From Pseudomonas asgharzadehiana (GTDB lineage: Bacteria > Pseudomonadota > Gammaproteobacteria > Pseudomonadales > Pseudomonadaceae), in the NCBI RefSeq assembly GCF_019139815.1, contig NZ_CP077079.1:4898001-4962000 (forward strand): a stretch of 64,000 nt of DNA, read 5' to 3'. The translations under genes were made by a program, and so were the position numbers. This document shows, piece after piece, positions 43,701 through 53,398 of the stretch (position 1 is the first letter of the stretch; each line of letters begins with the position of its first letter). The notes beneath the pieces were generated by a model, which saw nothing but the letters and a program-made list of their open reading frames with translations, did no database searches and was not told the origin of the DNA.

Positions 43701-44876
43701 ATGCCAAGGAACGCAGATAACGAAGATCACTGGCAGGCCATCGCCCGGTGCTATGACGTGGAACCGGGCCCGATCAATCTGGAAAACGGCTACTTCGGGC
43801 GCATGAGCCGTCCGGTGCAGGCGCAGTACCTGGACCACGTCGCGTTTATCAACCGCAGCAATTCGCTGCACGTGCGCCAACGCTTCGAGACCGGCGAAAA
43901 CGTCGAGATCCGACGCCAACTGGCCGGGTTGATCGATGTCGACCCGGAGTCCGTCGCCTTCACGCGCAATGCCACCGAAGCCTTGCAGTCGCTGATCCGC
44001 AACTACAACCGTCTGCAACCGGGCGACCAGGTGTTGATCAGTGACCTGGAGTACGACACGGTCAAAGGCGCCATGCGCTGGCTGACGGATGTTCGCGGGG
44101 TCGAAGTAGTCGAACTGTCCCACACGCACCCGGCGAGTTTCGACAGCCTGGTGCAGACGTATCGCGATGCCTTCGCCCAGCACCCGCGTTTAAAGCTGAT
44201 GGCGCTGACCCACGTCACCCACCGCACCGGTCTGGTAATGCCGGTTGCGGCGATTGCCAAGGCCGCTCGCGAGCATGGCATCGATGTGATCCTCGACGGT
44301 GCCCACGCCCTGGGCCAAATCGAGTTCAACCTGGCCGACTTGGGTATCCAGTTCGCCGGCTTCAACCTGCACAAGTGGATTGGCGCGCCGCTGACGCTCG
44401 GCTTTCTCTATATCGCTCCCGAGCGCTTGGCCGATATCGACCCGGATATGGGCGAGTTCCACTACCCCGCCACCGATGTACGCGCACGTACGTCCTACAG
44501 CACGCCGAATTTTCCGGCGCTGATGACCCTTCCGCTGGTGTTTGAAGAACATCGGGCATTGGGCGGCGCGGCGGCCAAGGGGGCGCGGGTCAATTACCTG
44601 CGCGACCTTTGGGTGAGCCGGGTACGGCCGTTGGAAGGGATCGAGGTGCTGACGTCGGATGATCCGCGGCTTTATTGCGGGATCACCGCGTTCAAGTTCA
44701 TGGGGCGCGATCAGCCAGTCATGGTGGATCGGTTGCTCAAGGAGTACGGCCTGTTTACCACGACGCGAACAGGAGCGGCGTTCGGTACCTGCATTCGGGT
44801 GACGCCGGGGTTGCTGACATCGGCGGCAGACATGAGTGTGCTGGTCGACGCCATTACCCAGCTAAACACACGCTGA
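43701..44876 (+). CDS. Class V aminotransferase (cysteine-desulfurase/isopenicillin-N-epimerase-like)
   Basis: This 391-residue PLP enzyme of fold type I, class V, has LENGYFGRMS near residue 28, FTRNATEALQSLIRNY, the VILDGAHALGQIEFNLADLG strand with the PLP-binding Asp and His, and the PLP lysine in FAGFNLHKWIGAPLTLGFLY. Members include cysteine desulfurases and isopenicillin N epimerase. No active-site cysteine loop stands out, so epimerase- or lyase-type chemistry is more likely. It is preceded by the DUF3820 gene and followed by a REP. Confidence 0.8.
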   Translation: MPRNADNEDHWQAIARCYDVEPGPINLENGYFGRMSRPVQAQYLDHVAFINRSNSLHVRQRFETGENVEIRRQLAGLIDVDPESVAFTRNATEALQSLIRNYNRLQPGDQVLISDLEYDTVKGAMRWLTDVRGVEVVELSHTHPASFDSLVQTYRDAFAQHPRLKLMALTHVTHRTGLVMPVAAIAKAAREHGIDVILDGAHALGQIEFNLADLGIQFAGFNLHKWIGAPLTLGFLYIAPERLADIDPDMGEFHYPATDVRARTSYSTPNFPALMTLPLVFEEHRALGGAAAKGARVNYLRDLWVSRVRPLEGIEVLTSDDPRLYCGITAFKFMGRDQPVMVDRLLKEYGLFTTTRTGAAFGTCIRVTPGLLTSAADMSVLVDAITQLNTR

Positions 44877-44907
44877 AAATGTGGGAGGGGCTCGCCCCTT
44901 CCCACCT
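44877..44907. repeat. Single REP hairpin (degenerate)
   Basis: The arms TGTGGGAGGGG and CCCCTTCCCACC are imperfect. It starts at the last base of the aminotransferase stop codon and probably serves as its terminator or mRNA end-protector. Confidence 0.8.
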
Positions 44908-44942
44908 TCGGTTTTGTGGCGCTGTCGCGATTTTTTACAGGC

Positions 44943-44975
44943 AAAAAAAAGCGGTACACCGACCAAGTGCACCGC
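44943..44975 (-). terminator. Intrinsic terminator of the zwf-pgl-eda operon
   Basis: On the minus strand the stem GCGGTGCAC/GTGTACCGC (8 of 9 positions paired) is followed by eight T residues. It lies about 45 bp after the eda stop at 45019. Confidence 0.88.
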
Positions 44976-45018
44976 AAAAATGCCGTTAAGCACAGCAACA
45001 ACGATTCGATAAATCAGC

Positions 45019-45684
45019 TCAATCGAGCAGCGCCAGCGCCTGTGCGGTGACTTCCTGGATGCGGGCCCAGTCGCCGTTCTTGACCCACTCCGGGTCCAGC
45101 ATCCAGCTACCGCCCACGCACATCACGTTTTTCAACGCCATGTAGCTTTTGATATTGGCCGGGCCGACGCCGCCGGTCGGGCAGAACTTCACTTCGCCGA
45201 ACGGGCCGCCCAGGGCCTTGATTGCGGCAACGCCGCCGCTGACTTCGGCCGGGAACAGCTTGAAGCGGCGGTAGCCCAGGCCATAGCCTTCCATGATTCC
45301 GGAGGCATTGCTGATGCCCGGCAGTAATGGGATCGGGCTGTGTACCGAGGCTTCCAGCAAGTCGCGGGTGATGCCGGGGGTGACGATAAATTGCGAGCCT
45401 GCCACTTCAGCCGCTTCGAGCATATGGCGGTCGAGCACAGTGCCGGCACCGGTGCACAGTTCCGGGCGCTGCTCACGCAACACCTGGATGGCCTTGAGGC
45501 CGAACTCGGAACGCAGGGTCACTTCCAATGCGGTCAAGCCACCGGCTGCCAGGGCATCGGCCAGCGGCAAAATGTCCTGTTCACGGGCAATGGTGATCAC
45601 CGGCAGGATCCGCGCCTTGGCGCAGAGGCTGTCGATCAGGGCAACTTTATCCGCCATGGACACGGTCGGTTGTGGGCTTTTCAT
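45019..45684 (-). CDS. eda: KDPG aldolase (2-keto-3-deoxy-6-phosphogluconate aldolase)
   Basis: This 221-residue class I aldolase splits KDPG into pyruvate and glyceraldehyde-3-phosphate. Family features are ILPVITIAREQDILPLADAL near residue 25, EVTLRSEFGL with the catalytic Glu, the Schiff-base lysine in RRFKLFPAEVSGG, and KFCPTGGVG. The ATG at 45684 has AAGGA upstream; an alternative start at 45705 overlaps the pgl stop (ATGA). It is the last gene of zwf-pgl-eda. Confidence 0.93.
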   Translation of the reverse strand: MKSPQPTVSMADKVALIDSLCAKARILPVITIAREQDILPLADALAAGGLTALEVTLRSEFGLKAIQVLREQRPELCTGAGTVLDRHMLEAAEVAGSQFIVTPGITRDLLEASVHSPIPLLPGISNASGIMEGYGLGYRRFKLFPAEVSGGVAAIKALGGPFGEVKFCPTGGVGPANIKSYMALKNVMCVGGSWMLDPEWVKNGDWARIQEVTAQALALLD

Positions 45685-45701
45685 AGCGGCTGATCCTTGG
45701 C

Positions 45702-46415
45702 TCATGGGCACCAGTAAATCTCTAATGTAGGTTGCAAAAACGCGCGAATCGGCATGGCCGCAACATCGTCACTGGCCAGGGCCGCGCTCAAGGTGGTCAA
45801 CTTCGAACTGCCGGAAATCGACAGCACGGTGTAATTGGCCGTGGCCAGCAACGCGCGACTCATGGTCAGGCGCTGATGCGGCACGGTCGGCGCCAGCATC
45901 GGCCAGCAACGGCGGGTACCGTCGGCCTTCAGCGCTTCGGCGAGGTTCGGGCTGTTGGGAAACAGCGAAGCGGTGTGGCCGTCATCGCCCATGCCCAGCA
46001 CCAGCACATCAATGGCCGGCAGTTCGGCCAGCAGGCGATCGGCCTGCTCGGCAGCGTCTTCAAGGGTTGGCGTCGCGCTGTACAAGCTCAAAAACCTGGC
46101 CTTGGCCGCCGGGCCTTGCAACAGGTGCTGCTTCAACAAACCGGCATTGCTGTCGGCGTGCTCCACCGGCACCCAGCGTTCATCGGCCAGGGTAATGGTG
46201 ACCTTTGACCAGTCCAGGCCTTGCTTGGCCAGGTTCTGGAAAAACGCCACGGGGCTGCGGCCACCGGACACCACCAGGGTCGCTTCGCCACGGGCGCTGA
46301 TGGCCACGCGCAATTGCTCGGCCACGTCATTGGCCAGGCCCTCCGCCAGCAGCACCGGCGAACGGTACTCATGGGCCGTTACGCCCTGAGGCAGTTTCAA
46401 TTCAGATATCGCCAT
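45702..46415 (-). CDS. pgl: 6-phosphogluconolactonase
   Basis: This 237-residue enzyme hydrolyses 6-phosphogluconolactone to 6-phosphogluconate. Family marks are [20 protein letters not shown] near residue 47, [21 protein letters not shown], and [20 protein letters not shown]. The ATG at 46415 has a GGGAGG site 8 nt upstream and overlaps the end of zwf by 14 bp, indicating translational coupling. The protein serves the glucose-6-phosphate to 6-phosphogluconate step. Confidence 0.93.
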   Translation of the reverse strand: MAISELKLPQGVTAHEYRSPVLLAEGLANDVAEQLRVAISARGEATLVVSGGRSPVAFFQNLAKQGLDWSKVTITLADERWVPVEHADSNAGLLKQHLLQGPAAKARFLSLYSATPTLEDAAEQADRLLAELPAIDVLVLGMGDDGHTASLFPNSPNLAEALKADGTRRCWPMLAPTVPHQRLTMSRALLATANYTVLSISGSSKLTTLSAALASDDVAAMPIRAFLQPTLEIYWCP

Positions 46416-47868
46416 ACCACGACCTCCCATCCCGCGTGATCAGTGCAATGGAGCTCATCGGCCCCCAAGACCCCGCCGCATACGGCTTGGGCGCGTCACC
46501 GGATTTCTTCCACCCGGCGATCAACTGGTCACACCATTTCCACGCGGCTTCGATTTCATCTTTGCGAACAAACAGGTTCTGATTACCGCGCATCACTTCC
46601 AACAGCAAACGCTCGTACGCATCGGGGATGCGCGCGCTGCGATAAGTGTCGGAAAAATTCAGTTGCAGTGGGCCGCTGCGCAGTTGCATGCCCTTGTCCA
46701 GGCCCTGTTCCTTGGTCATTACACGCAAGGAGATACCTTCATCCGGCTGCAGGCGAATGATCAGTTTGTTGCTGATCTGCAAGCGCTGCTCGGGGGCGAA
46801 GATGTAGTGGGACGGTTCCTTGAAGTGGATAACGATCTGCGACAGTTTTTGCGGCATGCGTTTGCCGGTACGCAGGTAGAACGGCACCCCGGCCCAACGC
46901 CAGTTACGGATATCGGCCCGCAGCGCGACGAAGGTTTCGGTGTCGCTCTGGGTATTGGAATTCTCTTCTTCCAGGTAACCCGGCACCGGTTTGCCGGCGC
47001 TGTAGCCGGCGATGTACTGGCCGCGTACCACCTGGGTGGTCAGGCCATCCGGGCTTATGGGCGCCAGGGCCTTGAGCACCTTGACCTTCTCGTCACGGAT
47101 ACTGTCGGCGGACAAGTCGGCCGGCGGGTCCATGGCAATCAGGCAAAGCAGTTGCAGCAGGTGGTTCTGGATCATGTCGCGCAGTTGGCCGGCCTTGTCG
47201 AAATAACCCCAACGGCCTTCGATACCGACCTGCTCGGCCACGGTGATTTCCACGTGGGAAATGTAGTTCTGGTTCCACTGGGTTTCGAACAGGCTATTGG
47301 CGAACCGTAGGGCAATGAGGTTCTGGACGGTCTCTTTGCCAAGGTAGTGGTCGATGCGGTAGGTGCGGTTCTCCGCAAAGAACTGCGCCACGGCGTCGTT
47401 GACCTTGCGCGAGGACTCCAGGTCCGAACCGATGGGCTTTTCCAGCACGACGCGGGTGTTTTGCGCCAGGCCGACCTTGGACAGGTTCTCGCAGATCGCC
47501 CCGTACACCGCCGCTGGCGTGGCGAAGTAGGCGATCAGGCATTGCTCGGTGCCGGTTATTTCGGCCAAGGCCACATAATCGTCGGCCTTCATGAAGTCGA
47601 CGTGTACGTAGGTCAGGCGCGCCAGGAACCGCTGGGCGATGGTCTCTTCCAGTTCTTTGCCGACGTATTTGCGCAGTTCTTTTTCGATATGGGCCAGGTG
47701 CTGTTGCTCGGAGCCGGCTTCACGGGCCAGGGCCAGGATGCGCGTATCGTCGTGCAGCAGCCCGGCGCCATCGAGTTGATAGAGGGCAGGAAATAACTTG
47801 CGCAGCGCCAGATCACCCAAGGCGCCAAACAGGGCAAAGGTGCAGGGTTCTACGGTTATCAAAGGCAT
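46402..47868 (-). CDS. zwf: Glucose-6-phosphate 1-dehydrogenase
   Basis: This 488-residue dehydrogenase oxidises glucose-6-phosphate with NAD(P)+. The nucleotide-binding motif [20 protein letters not shown] is near residue 12, and the active-site [19 protein letters not shown] with its catalytic histidine and lysine is near residue 173. It is first in zwf-pgl-eda and divergent from hexR, with a HexR-type site between them. Pseudomonads often have several zwf genes; this copy by position is the hexR-linked zwf-1. Confidence 0.95.
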   Translation of the reverse strand: MPLITVEPCTFALFGALGDLALRKLFPALYQLDGAGLLHDDTRILALAREAGSEQQHLAHIEKELRKYVGKELEETIAQRFLARLTYVHVDFMKADDYVALAEITGTEQCLIAYFATPAAVYGAICENLSKVGLAQNTRVVLEKPIGSDLESSRKVNDAVAQFFAENRTYRIDHYLGKETVQNLIALRFANSLFETQWNQNYISHVEITVAEQVGIEGRWGYFDKAGQLRDMIQNHLLQLLCLIAMDPPADLSADSIRDEKVKVLKALAPISPDGLTTQVVRGQYIAGYSAGKPVPGYLEEENSNTQSDTETFVALRADIRNWRWAGVPFYLRTGKRMPQKLSQIVIHFKEPSHYIFAPEQRLQISNKLIIRLQPDEGISLRVMTKEQGLDKGMQLRSGPLQLNFSDTYRSARIPDAYERLLLEVMRGNQNLFVRKDEIEAAWKWCDQLIAGWKKSGDAPKPYAAGSWGPMSSIALITRDGRSWYGDI

Positions 47869-47933
47869 GATGTTTGTTCTTTTATCAAGTTAAGCTACAA
47901 ATACCTTTTTTCAAGGTATCACTCAAGGAAAAA

Positions 47934-47949
47934 TGTAGTAATAACCACA
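47934..47949. promoter_or_regulatory. Probable HexR operator between zwf and hexR
   Basis: The site TGTAGTAATAACCACA resembles the HexR consensus of gamma-proteobacteria (TGTARTWWWATTACA as I remember it) with two or three changes in the right half. It is 66 bp from the zwf start and 130 bp from the hexR start. HexR releases this DNA when it binds KDPG. Confidence 0.65.
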
Positions 47950-48078
47950 ACATTTTGCCGAAATGCGCATTCCGAGTGGTGGTGTTCAGCTACCCTCAGT
48001 AGGATAGGCCACCGCGAAAAGCCACTCGTCGATTGGCTGCCGCCCTTTATTTGCATCGTCGCCCGAAGGAAAGACTGA

Positions 48079-48948
48079 ATGGACCGCGTGCGAAATCTTC
48101 TGGAACAGATCCGGAACCGCCTCGAAGAATTGAACAAGGCCGAGAAAAAAGTCGCCGAGGTCATCCTGCTCAACCCGCAGCAGGCGACCCGCTTCTCTAT
48201 CGCCGCTCTCGCCCAAGCCGCGTCGGTCAGTGAACCGACGGTCAACCGTTTCTGCCGTTCGTTCGGCGTCAGCGGTTACCCTGAACTCAAATTGCAACTG
48301 GCGCAAAGCCTGGCCAGTGGCGCGGCCTATGTCAGCCGCGCCGTGGAGGCCGATGATAACCCTGAGGCCTATACCCAGAAGATCTTCGGCAGCGCCATCG
48401 CCTCCCTGGACAGTGCCTGCCAGGCGCTGGACCCCGCCCTTATCAGCAAGGCCGTGGACCTGTTGATCCAGGCGCGGCAGATCCACTTCTTCGGCCTGGG
48501 CGCTTCAGCCCCGGTGGCGATGGATGCCTTGCACAAATTCTTCCGCTTCAACCTGTCGGTCACCGCCCATGCCGACGTGCTGATGCAGCGCATGATCGCG
48601 TCGGTGGCGCATACCGGCGAGCTGTTCGTGATTATTTCCTACACCGGGCGTACGCGTGAACTGGTGGAAGTAGCCCGTATCGCCCGCGAAAACGGTGCCT
48701 CCGTGCTGGGCGTGACCGCCGAGAACTCGCCGCTGGCCAAGGCCAGTACAGTGAGCCTGAATATTCCGTTGCCGGAAGACACCGACATCTACATGCCGAT
48801 GACTTCGCGGATCATCCAGCTGACGGTACTGGACGTGCTGGCCACCGGCATGACCTTGCGTCGCGGGGTGGATTTCCAGCCGCATTTGCGCAAGATCAAA
48901 GAGAGTTTGAATGACAGCCGGTATCCGGTTGGGGATGAGTTCAACTAA
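48079..48948 (+). CDS. hexR: RpiR-family regulator HexR
   Basis: This 289-residue RpiR-type repressor has an N-terminal HTH ([20 protein letters not shown], then [20 protein letters not shown]) and a C-terminal sugar-isomerase SIS domain ([20 protein letters not shown] and [20 protein letters not shown]). HexR represses zwf, pgl, eda and other glucose genes and is relieved by 2-keto-3-deoxy-6-phosphogluconate. It is divergent from zwf, the conserved arrangement in Pseudomonas. Confidence 0.94.
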   Translation: MDRVRNLLEQIRNRLEELNKAEKKVAEVILLNPQQATRFSIAALAQAASVSEPTVNRFCRSFGVSGYPELKLQLAQSLASGAAYVSRAVEADDNPEAYTQKIFGSAIASLDSACQALDPALISKAVDLLIQARQIHFFGLGASAPVAMDALHKFFRFNLSVTAHADVLMQRMIASVAHTGELFVIISYTGRTRELVEVARIARENGASVLGVTAENSPLAKASTVSLNIPLPEDTDIYMPMTSRIIQLTVLDVLATGMTLRRGVDFQPHLRKIKESLNDSRYPVGDEFN

Positions 48949-49006
48949 GCCGGCCTGTGTGTTGGCTTCACTGGCCCTATCGGGGGCAAGTCGAATCGTC
49001 GCACCG

Positions 49007-49852
49007 CTAAACCCCCGCTCTCGCCTGCAAACTCAGGTGCGCCCTCTCCCCCGGCGCCAAACTGGCACCGGCCATCGCCGACTCCACGCACACAAACCCC
49101 GACGCCTCGTTGAAACTGACGCCCAACAGCGGCCGGCTGCCAGGATGCCATACCACGGTGTCAGCGCTGTCGCCGGTGTCGATACACAGTTCGCGCTGCC
49201 AGGCGTGGTCCTTGAGGTGTAACTCACCCTCATGCTGGAATACCCGCTGGCACCCACCGTCCACCCGCAATTCGCCTTCCTGCTGGCAAGCCTGACGATT
49301 GAGCTGGTCATAACCTTGAGCGCCGTCGAGCCCAGACAGCGCTATCTCGTCGACGTGACCAATACGCCAGTAAGCGTGCAAAGCATGGCTCAACTGGCAC
49401 GGCAACTCGTCCTGATGCTCGGTGCTCAGGCGCAGCTCCAGGGTTTCGCCCAGGTGCGCATGCAAGTCCACCTGCCAATCGCACAGCTGCAATTGCCAGT
49501 GCAGGCGCACGCCTTCGTCGTCGGTGCTGCTGTCGAGCAGTTTCCAGTCGATCAAGCGCGCCCAACCATGGGACGGCCAGGCATTCTCGCTGGGGTGGCG
49601 GCCATACCACGGCCAGCACACCGGCACGCCACCCCGTATGGCACCGACTTGCGGCCACTTGGCCGCGCACCACAGCCATGGTTTCTGGCCACGGGGCTGA
49701 AAATGCAGCAGTTGCGCGCCCTGACGACTGAACACCGCCTGGCACAGCGGATGGTCGATCACCAACACGTCGCGCATCTGAAAGCGCTCCCAGGCAAACA
49801 CCGGACGCTCGCGCAGGGATTTGAAAAAGCGTTGCAGCGGTTGCTCATGCAT
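49007..49852 (-). CDS. D-hexose-6-phosphate mutarotase
   Basis: This 281-residue aldose-1-epimerase-type protein (YeaD-like) interconverts alpha and beta anomers of glucose-6-phosphate. The pattern includes AVFSRQGAQLLHFQPRGQKPWLWCA, then the substrate motif GGVPVCWPWYGRH with the conserved CWPWFG-like core, SHGWARLIDW with the catalytic His, and HALHAYWRIGHV. It lies downstream of oprB on the same strand; the oprB terminator at 49888 lies between, so it may use read-through or its own promoter. Confidence 0.88.
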   Translation of the reverse strand: MHEQPLQRFFKSLRERPVFAWERFQMRDVLVIDHPLCQAVFSRQGAQLLHFQPRGQKPWLWCAAKWPQVGAIRGGVPVCWPWYGRHPSENAWPSHGWARLIDWKLLDSSTDDEGVRLHWQLQLCDWQVDLHAHLGETLELRLSTEHQDELPCQLSHALHAYWRIGHVDEIALSGLDGAQGYDQLNRQACQQEGELRVDGGCQRVFQHEGELHLKDHAWQRELCIDTGDSADTVVWHPGSRPLLGVSFNEASGFVCVESAMAGASLAPGERAHLSLQARAGV

Positions 49853-49887
49853 GTGCCACGGTCCTGAATATCTTCACAGTGCCACCC

Positions 49888-49917
49888 AAAAAAAAGCGGA
49901 TAGCCATGGCTACCCGC
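49888..49917 (-). terminator. Intrinsic terminator after oprB
   Basis: On the minus strand a near-perfect palindromic stem GCGGGTAGCC/GGCTATCCGC is followed by eight T residues, about 40 bp after the oprB stop. Confidence 0.9.
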
Positions 49918-49955
49918 AAAATGCGCACAGAGAGAAGGAGCTTATCGCAACAGCG

Positions 49956-51302
49956 TTAGAACGTAGACTGGATTTTCAGGCCAGCCACCAACGCGTTGTC
50001 GACTTTATCCACGCCGCCAGGTTGCACGACGTACTGCAGGTTGGGACGCACGGTCAGCCAGTTGGTAACGTGGAAGCCGTAGTTGATTTCGAAGTTGTAT
50101 TCGGTTTCGCGGATCGGCGTGTACAACGGGTTGTCGTAATCGCTGACACCATTGGCGGCATTGAGCAGTTCGGCGTTTTTCTTCACGTCGTTGTTGACGT
50201 GCAGGCGCGCGGCGCCAATGCCGACGTCGTCTTTTGGACGCGCATCGAATGGGCCTTTGTACACCAGCATGAGCGACTGATAGTTGTCGACCAGGTTGGT
50301 TTCCTTGTCGTGGAAGGTCGCGTTGGCCGCGATGTTCAGACCACGGGAAGCGTCGCCGTTATGCGTGGTGAGTTGCTGTTGGGCAACGAACCAGTAGCCT
50401 TTCTTGCTGCTGCGGGTACGGAAGTCTGCGCCAGTGAGGACAGCATTGCCGCCGTTGACGTCTTCACGTACATCCGGAGCATCGGCCGCGCTCTTGTAGT
50501 AACCCACACGGTATTCGCCCGGCAGGTTATTAACCTTCGGCGACCAGACCAATTCCACCGGAATCACGGTGCCCTTGGTGCCGCTGCCGCTGAGCTTGAA
50601 GCCGTTGCCGTGTTCCAGCTGCGATGGGTTCTGGTTGTAGGCACCGATTTGCGCATACAGCTCTGGCGTGATGTTGTACTTCACGCGGATCGCCGCCTGG
50701 CTGACCGGCCAGTTGTACCAGGTGTTCACGTAGTTACCGACCTGGGAGCCGCAGAACGACAGGTTCTGGAAGTCGCACGGGAAGGTGTTGAAGTCTTCGC
50801 CTTCACCGAAGTAACCGAGTTTCACATCCAGTTTGTTGTCGAACATCTGGTGCTGGATCCAGAACTGGGTCAGACGCACCATGTGGCCACGACCGTAGAC
50901 TTCCATGGACGAACTCAGCGTGCCGGCACGCGGGTCGCCAATGCGGTCGTTGGAAATGTTCTGGCCATTACGGTTGGTGAACTGGATCTTGGCTTGGGTG
51001 TTGTCCCAGCCCCACAGTTTTTGCAGGTCCAGTGCCACGCCCAGACCGAACTGGTCGGAGTAGCGACCGGTCTTGTCGTCGTTGAAGCCACCGTGGGCGT
51101 TGTAGCCCATCTCCCCTACGTAGTCAGCCTTGATGTCGATACCTTGCTCGATCAGCTTGGTACGTTCGCCGCCCCAATCGCCGGTCATCCACTTGGAATC
51201 GGCGCTGAATGCATCGGCCGCCATCGCATTGGCGGACAATACCAGGGCTGCTGCCGCTGACAATTGGCAGATCAGCCGGGTGTTGTTGTGTTGCTTTTTC
51301 AT
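49956..51302 (-). CDS. oprB: Carbohydrate-selective porin OprB
   Basis: This 448-residue outer-membrane porin has a signal peptide (residues 1-28, cleavage after AMA). The mature start KWMTGDWGGERTKLIEQGID is the OprB family signature. Aromatic-rich beta strands run to the C-terminal VAGLKIQSTF, ending in phenylalanine as outer-membrane barrels do. It passes glucose and other sugars to the periplasm, where GtsA captures them. It follows gtsABCD on the same strand with an 87-bp AT-rich gap that may hold an extra promoter. Confidence 0.93.
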   Translation of the reverse strand: MKKQHNNTRLICQLSAAAALVLSANAMAADAFSADSKWMTGDWGGERTKLIEQGIDIKADYVGEMGYNAHGGFNDDKTGRYSDQFGLGVALDLQKLWGWDNTQAKIQFTNRNGQNISNDRIGDPRAGTLSSSMEVYGRGHMVRLTQFWIQHQMFDNKLDVKLGYFGEGEDFNTFPCDFQNLSFCGSQVGNYVNTWYNWPVSQAAIRVKYNITPELYAQIGAYNQNPSQLEHGNGFKLSGSGTKGTVIPVELVWSPKVNNLPGEYRVGYYKSAADAPDVREDVNGGNAVLTGADFRTRSSKKGYWFVAQQQLTTHNGDASRGLNIAANATFHDKETNLVDNYQSLMLVYKGPFDARPKDDVGIGAARLHVNNDVKKNAELLNAANGVSDYDNPLYTPIRETEYNFEINYGFHVTNWLTVRPNLQYVVQPGGVDKVDNALVAGLKIQSTF

Positions 51303-51389
51303 CCCTACATCCTCGTCTTTATTGTTATTAAACTGTTTTTATCTAACGCGGGTTACATTTTTTTCAATTAAAACAATACGTTACCTGCT

Positions 51390-52550
51390 TCAGCGACCCT
51401 TGAATTGGGCCACATTGTCGGCATGCCCCTGTGCGGGCAATGAAGAAGCGGTGCCCAGGCGCTCGCCGGTGTTGGCGTCGAACAACAAGACCTTGGCCGG
51501 GTCGAATTGCAGGGTCAGCGTCTCCCCCACTTGGGGTGCTACGTCCGGTGCAAGACGGCAGCACACCTTGGTGTCATTGAGCTGCACGAACACCAGGGTG
51601 TCCGGGCCGGTGGGCTCGGTGACCTGGACTTCGGCACGAATGCTCGACGACCCATTGCCTTCCCCCGTCGCCAGCACGATTTGCTCCGGGCGCAGGCCCA
51701 GGATCACATCGCGGTCTTCCAGGCCCGTGTCGTTCATGCTCAGCGGCAATTCGCAACGGGCCTGGCCGCTGTCGAGCAGCGCAACCAAATGACCGTCTTT
51801 GCGTTTTAGGCGCATGGGAACGAAGTTCATGGGTGGTGAACCGATAAAGCTTGCCACAAATAGGTTAGCAGGGTCGTTGTAAATTTCTTTCGGCGTGCCG
51901 AATTGTTGGATGATGCCGTCCTTCATCACCGCCACTTTGTCGCCCAGGGTCATCGCCTCGATCTGGTCGTGGGTCACATAAACCGTGGTGGTCTTGAGGC
52001 GCTGGTGCATCAGCTTCATTTCGGTGCGCATCTCGACGCGCAGCTTGGCGTCGAGGTTGGACAGCGGTTCGTCGAACAGGTAGATCTTCGGGCGACGCGC
52101 CAGCGCACGGCCCATGGCCACCCGCTGTTGCTGACCACCGGAGAGTTGGCCCGGCTTGCGATTGAGCAGGTGCTCGATCTGCAGCAGCTTGGCCACGCGC
52201 GCCACTTCAGCGTCGATGTCGGCTTGCGGCATCTTGCGGATCTTGAGGCCGAACTCGATGTTCTCGCGCACGCTCATGGTCGGGTACAGCGCGTAGGACT
52301 GGAACACCATGGCGATGTCACGATCCTTGGGGCTCATGCCGCTCACGTCCTGGTCGCCGATCATGATCGCGCCACCGGTGATAGTCTCCAGGCCGGCGAT
52401 GCAGTTCATCAGCGTGGATTTACCACAGCCCGATGGGCCGACCAGGATCAGGAATTCGCCTTCCTTGATCGACAGTTCGATGTTCTTCAAGGTGTCGGGC
52501 AGGCCGGCGCCATAGGTCTTGTTTACATTGCGAAGTTCAAGCGTAGCCAT
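51390..52550 (-). CDS. gtsD: Sugar ABC transporter ATP-binding protein (GtsD/MalK-type)
   Basis: This 386-residue ATPase has Walker A GPSGCGKST near residue 38, the Q-loop, the signature LSGGQQQRVAMGRAL near residue 135, Walker B KIYLFDEPLSNLDAKL, and the switch histidine in VYVTHDQIEAMTLGDKV. A MalK-like C-terminal regulatory OB domain follows (about 240-370). It powers the GtsB/GtsC permease. Only 2 bp separate it from gtsC, so it belongs to the same operon. Confidence 0.93.
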   Translation of the reverse strand: MATLELRNVNKTYGAGLPDTLKNIELSIKEGEFLILVGPSGCGKSTLMNCIAGLETITGGAIMIGDQDVSGMSPKDRDIAMVFQSYALYPTMSVRENIEFGLKIRKMPQADIDAEVARVAKLLQIEHLLNRKPGQLSGGQQQRVAMGRALARRPKIYLFDEPLSNLDAKLRVEMRTEMKLMHQRLKTTTVYVTHDQIEAMTLGDKVAVMKDGIIQQFGTPKEIYNDPANLFVASFIGSPPMNFVPMRLKRKDGHLVALLDSGQARCELPLSMNDTGLEDRDVILGLRPEQIVLATGEGNGSSSIRAEVQVTEPTGPDTLVFVQLNDTKVCCRLAPDVAPQVGETLTLQFDPAKVLLFDANTGERLGTASSLPAQGHADNVAQFKGR

Positions 52551-52552
52551 GA

Positions 52553-53398
52553 TTACCCCTTGACCGCGCCGGCCGTGAGGCCGCGCACGAAATACTTGCC
52601 TGCGATCACATAGACCAGCAGGGTCCGCAGCCCGGCGATCATCGCCGCCGCCATATCCACGTTATATTCCTTGGCCCCGGTGCTGGTGTTGACCAGGTTG
52701 TTCAGCGCCACTGTGATGGGCTGGGAGTCGCCGCTGGAGAACACCACACCGAACAGGAAGTCGTTCCAGATCTGGGTGAACTGCCAGATCAGGCAGACCA
52801 TGATGATCGGGGTCGACATCGGCAGAATGATCTGACGGAAGATGGTGAAAAAGCCCGCACCGTCCAGGCGTGCCGCCTTGATCAGCGCATCCGGGATGCT
52901 CACGTAGTAGTTACGGAAGAACAGCGTGGTAAACGCCAGGCCGTAGACGACGTGCACAAACACCAGGCCCGTGGTGGTGCTGGCCAGGCCCATCTTGCCG
53001 AGGGTGAACGACGCCGGCAGCAGTACGGTCTGGAACGGCAGGAAGCAGCCGAACAGCAGCAAGCCGAAGAACAACTGCGAACCGCGGAAACGCCAGAACG
53101 ACAGCACGTAGCCATTCAGCGCACCGATGGCGGTGGAGATGAGCACGGCCGGAACGGTGATCTTGATCGAGTTCCAGAAGTAACCATCCACCGTATCCCA
53201 GGCCTTGATCCAGCCAATGCCGGTGACTACGGTCGGCCAGCTCAGCAGGTTGCCGGTGGTGATGTCTTCCGGGGTCTTGAAGCTGGTGAGCAACATCACC
53301 ACCAGCGGCACCAGGTACAGCAGCACCGCGAGAATCAGCACCGCGTAGATCGCGATGCGACTCAGGCTGATGGCAGGTTTGGAAGCGAGACTAGTCAT
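52553..53398 (-). CDS. gtsC: Sugar ABC transporter permease (GtsC)
   Basis: This 281-residue MalG-type permease has six transmembrane segments. The EAA loop near residue 190 (VSIPDALIKAARLDGAGFFT) contacts the ATPase. Its start overlaps the end of gtsB by 8 bp, implying translational coupling. With GtsB it forms the inner-membrane channel for glucose or mannose. Confidence 0.92.
   Translation of the reverse strand: MTSLASKPAISLSRIAIYAVLILAVLLYLVPLVVMLLTSFKTPEDITTGNLLSWPTVVTGIGWIKAWDTVDGYFWNSIKITVPAVLISTAIGALNGYVLSFWRFRGSQLFFGLLLFGCFLPFQTVLLPASFTLGKMGLASTTTGLVFVHVVYGLAFTTLFFRNYYVSIPDALIKAARLDGAGFFTIFRQIILPMSTPIIMVCLIWQFTQIWNDFLFGVVFSSGDSQPITVALNNLVNTSTGAKEYNVDMAAAMIAGLRTLLVYVIAGKYFVRGLTAGAVKG

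Noticed and set aside
49821..51260. Plus-strand ORF of 479 codons across oprB
   Set aside because: It is antisense of an obvious porin gene and shows no family motif.
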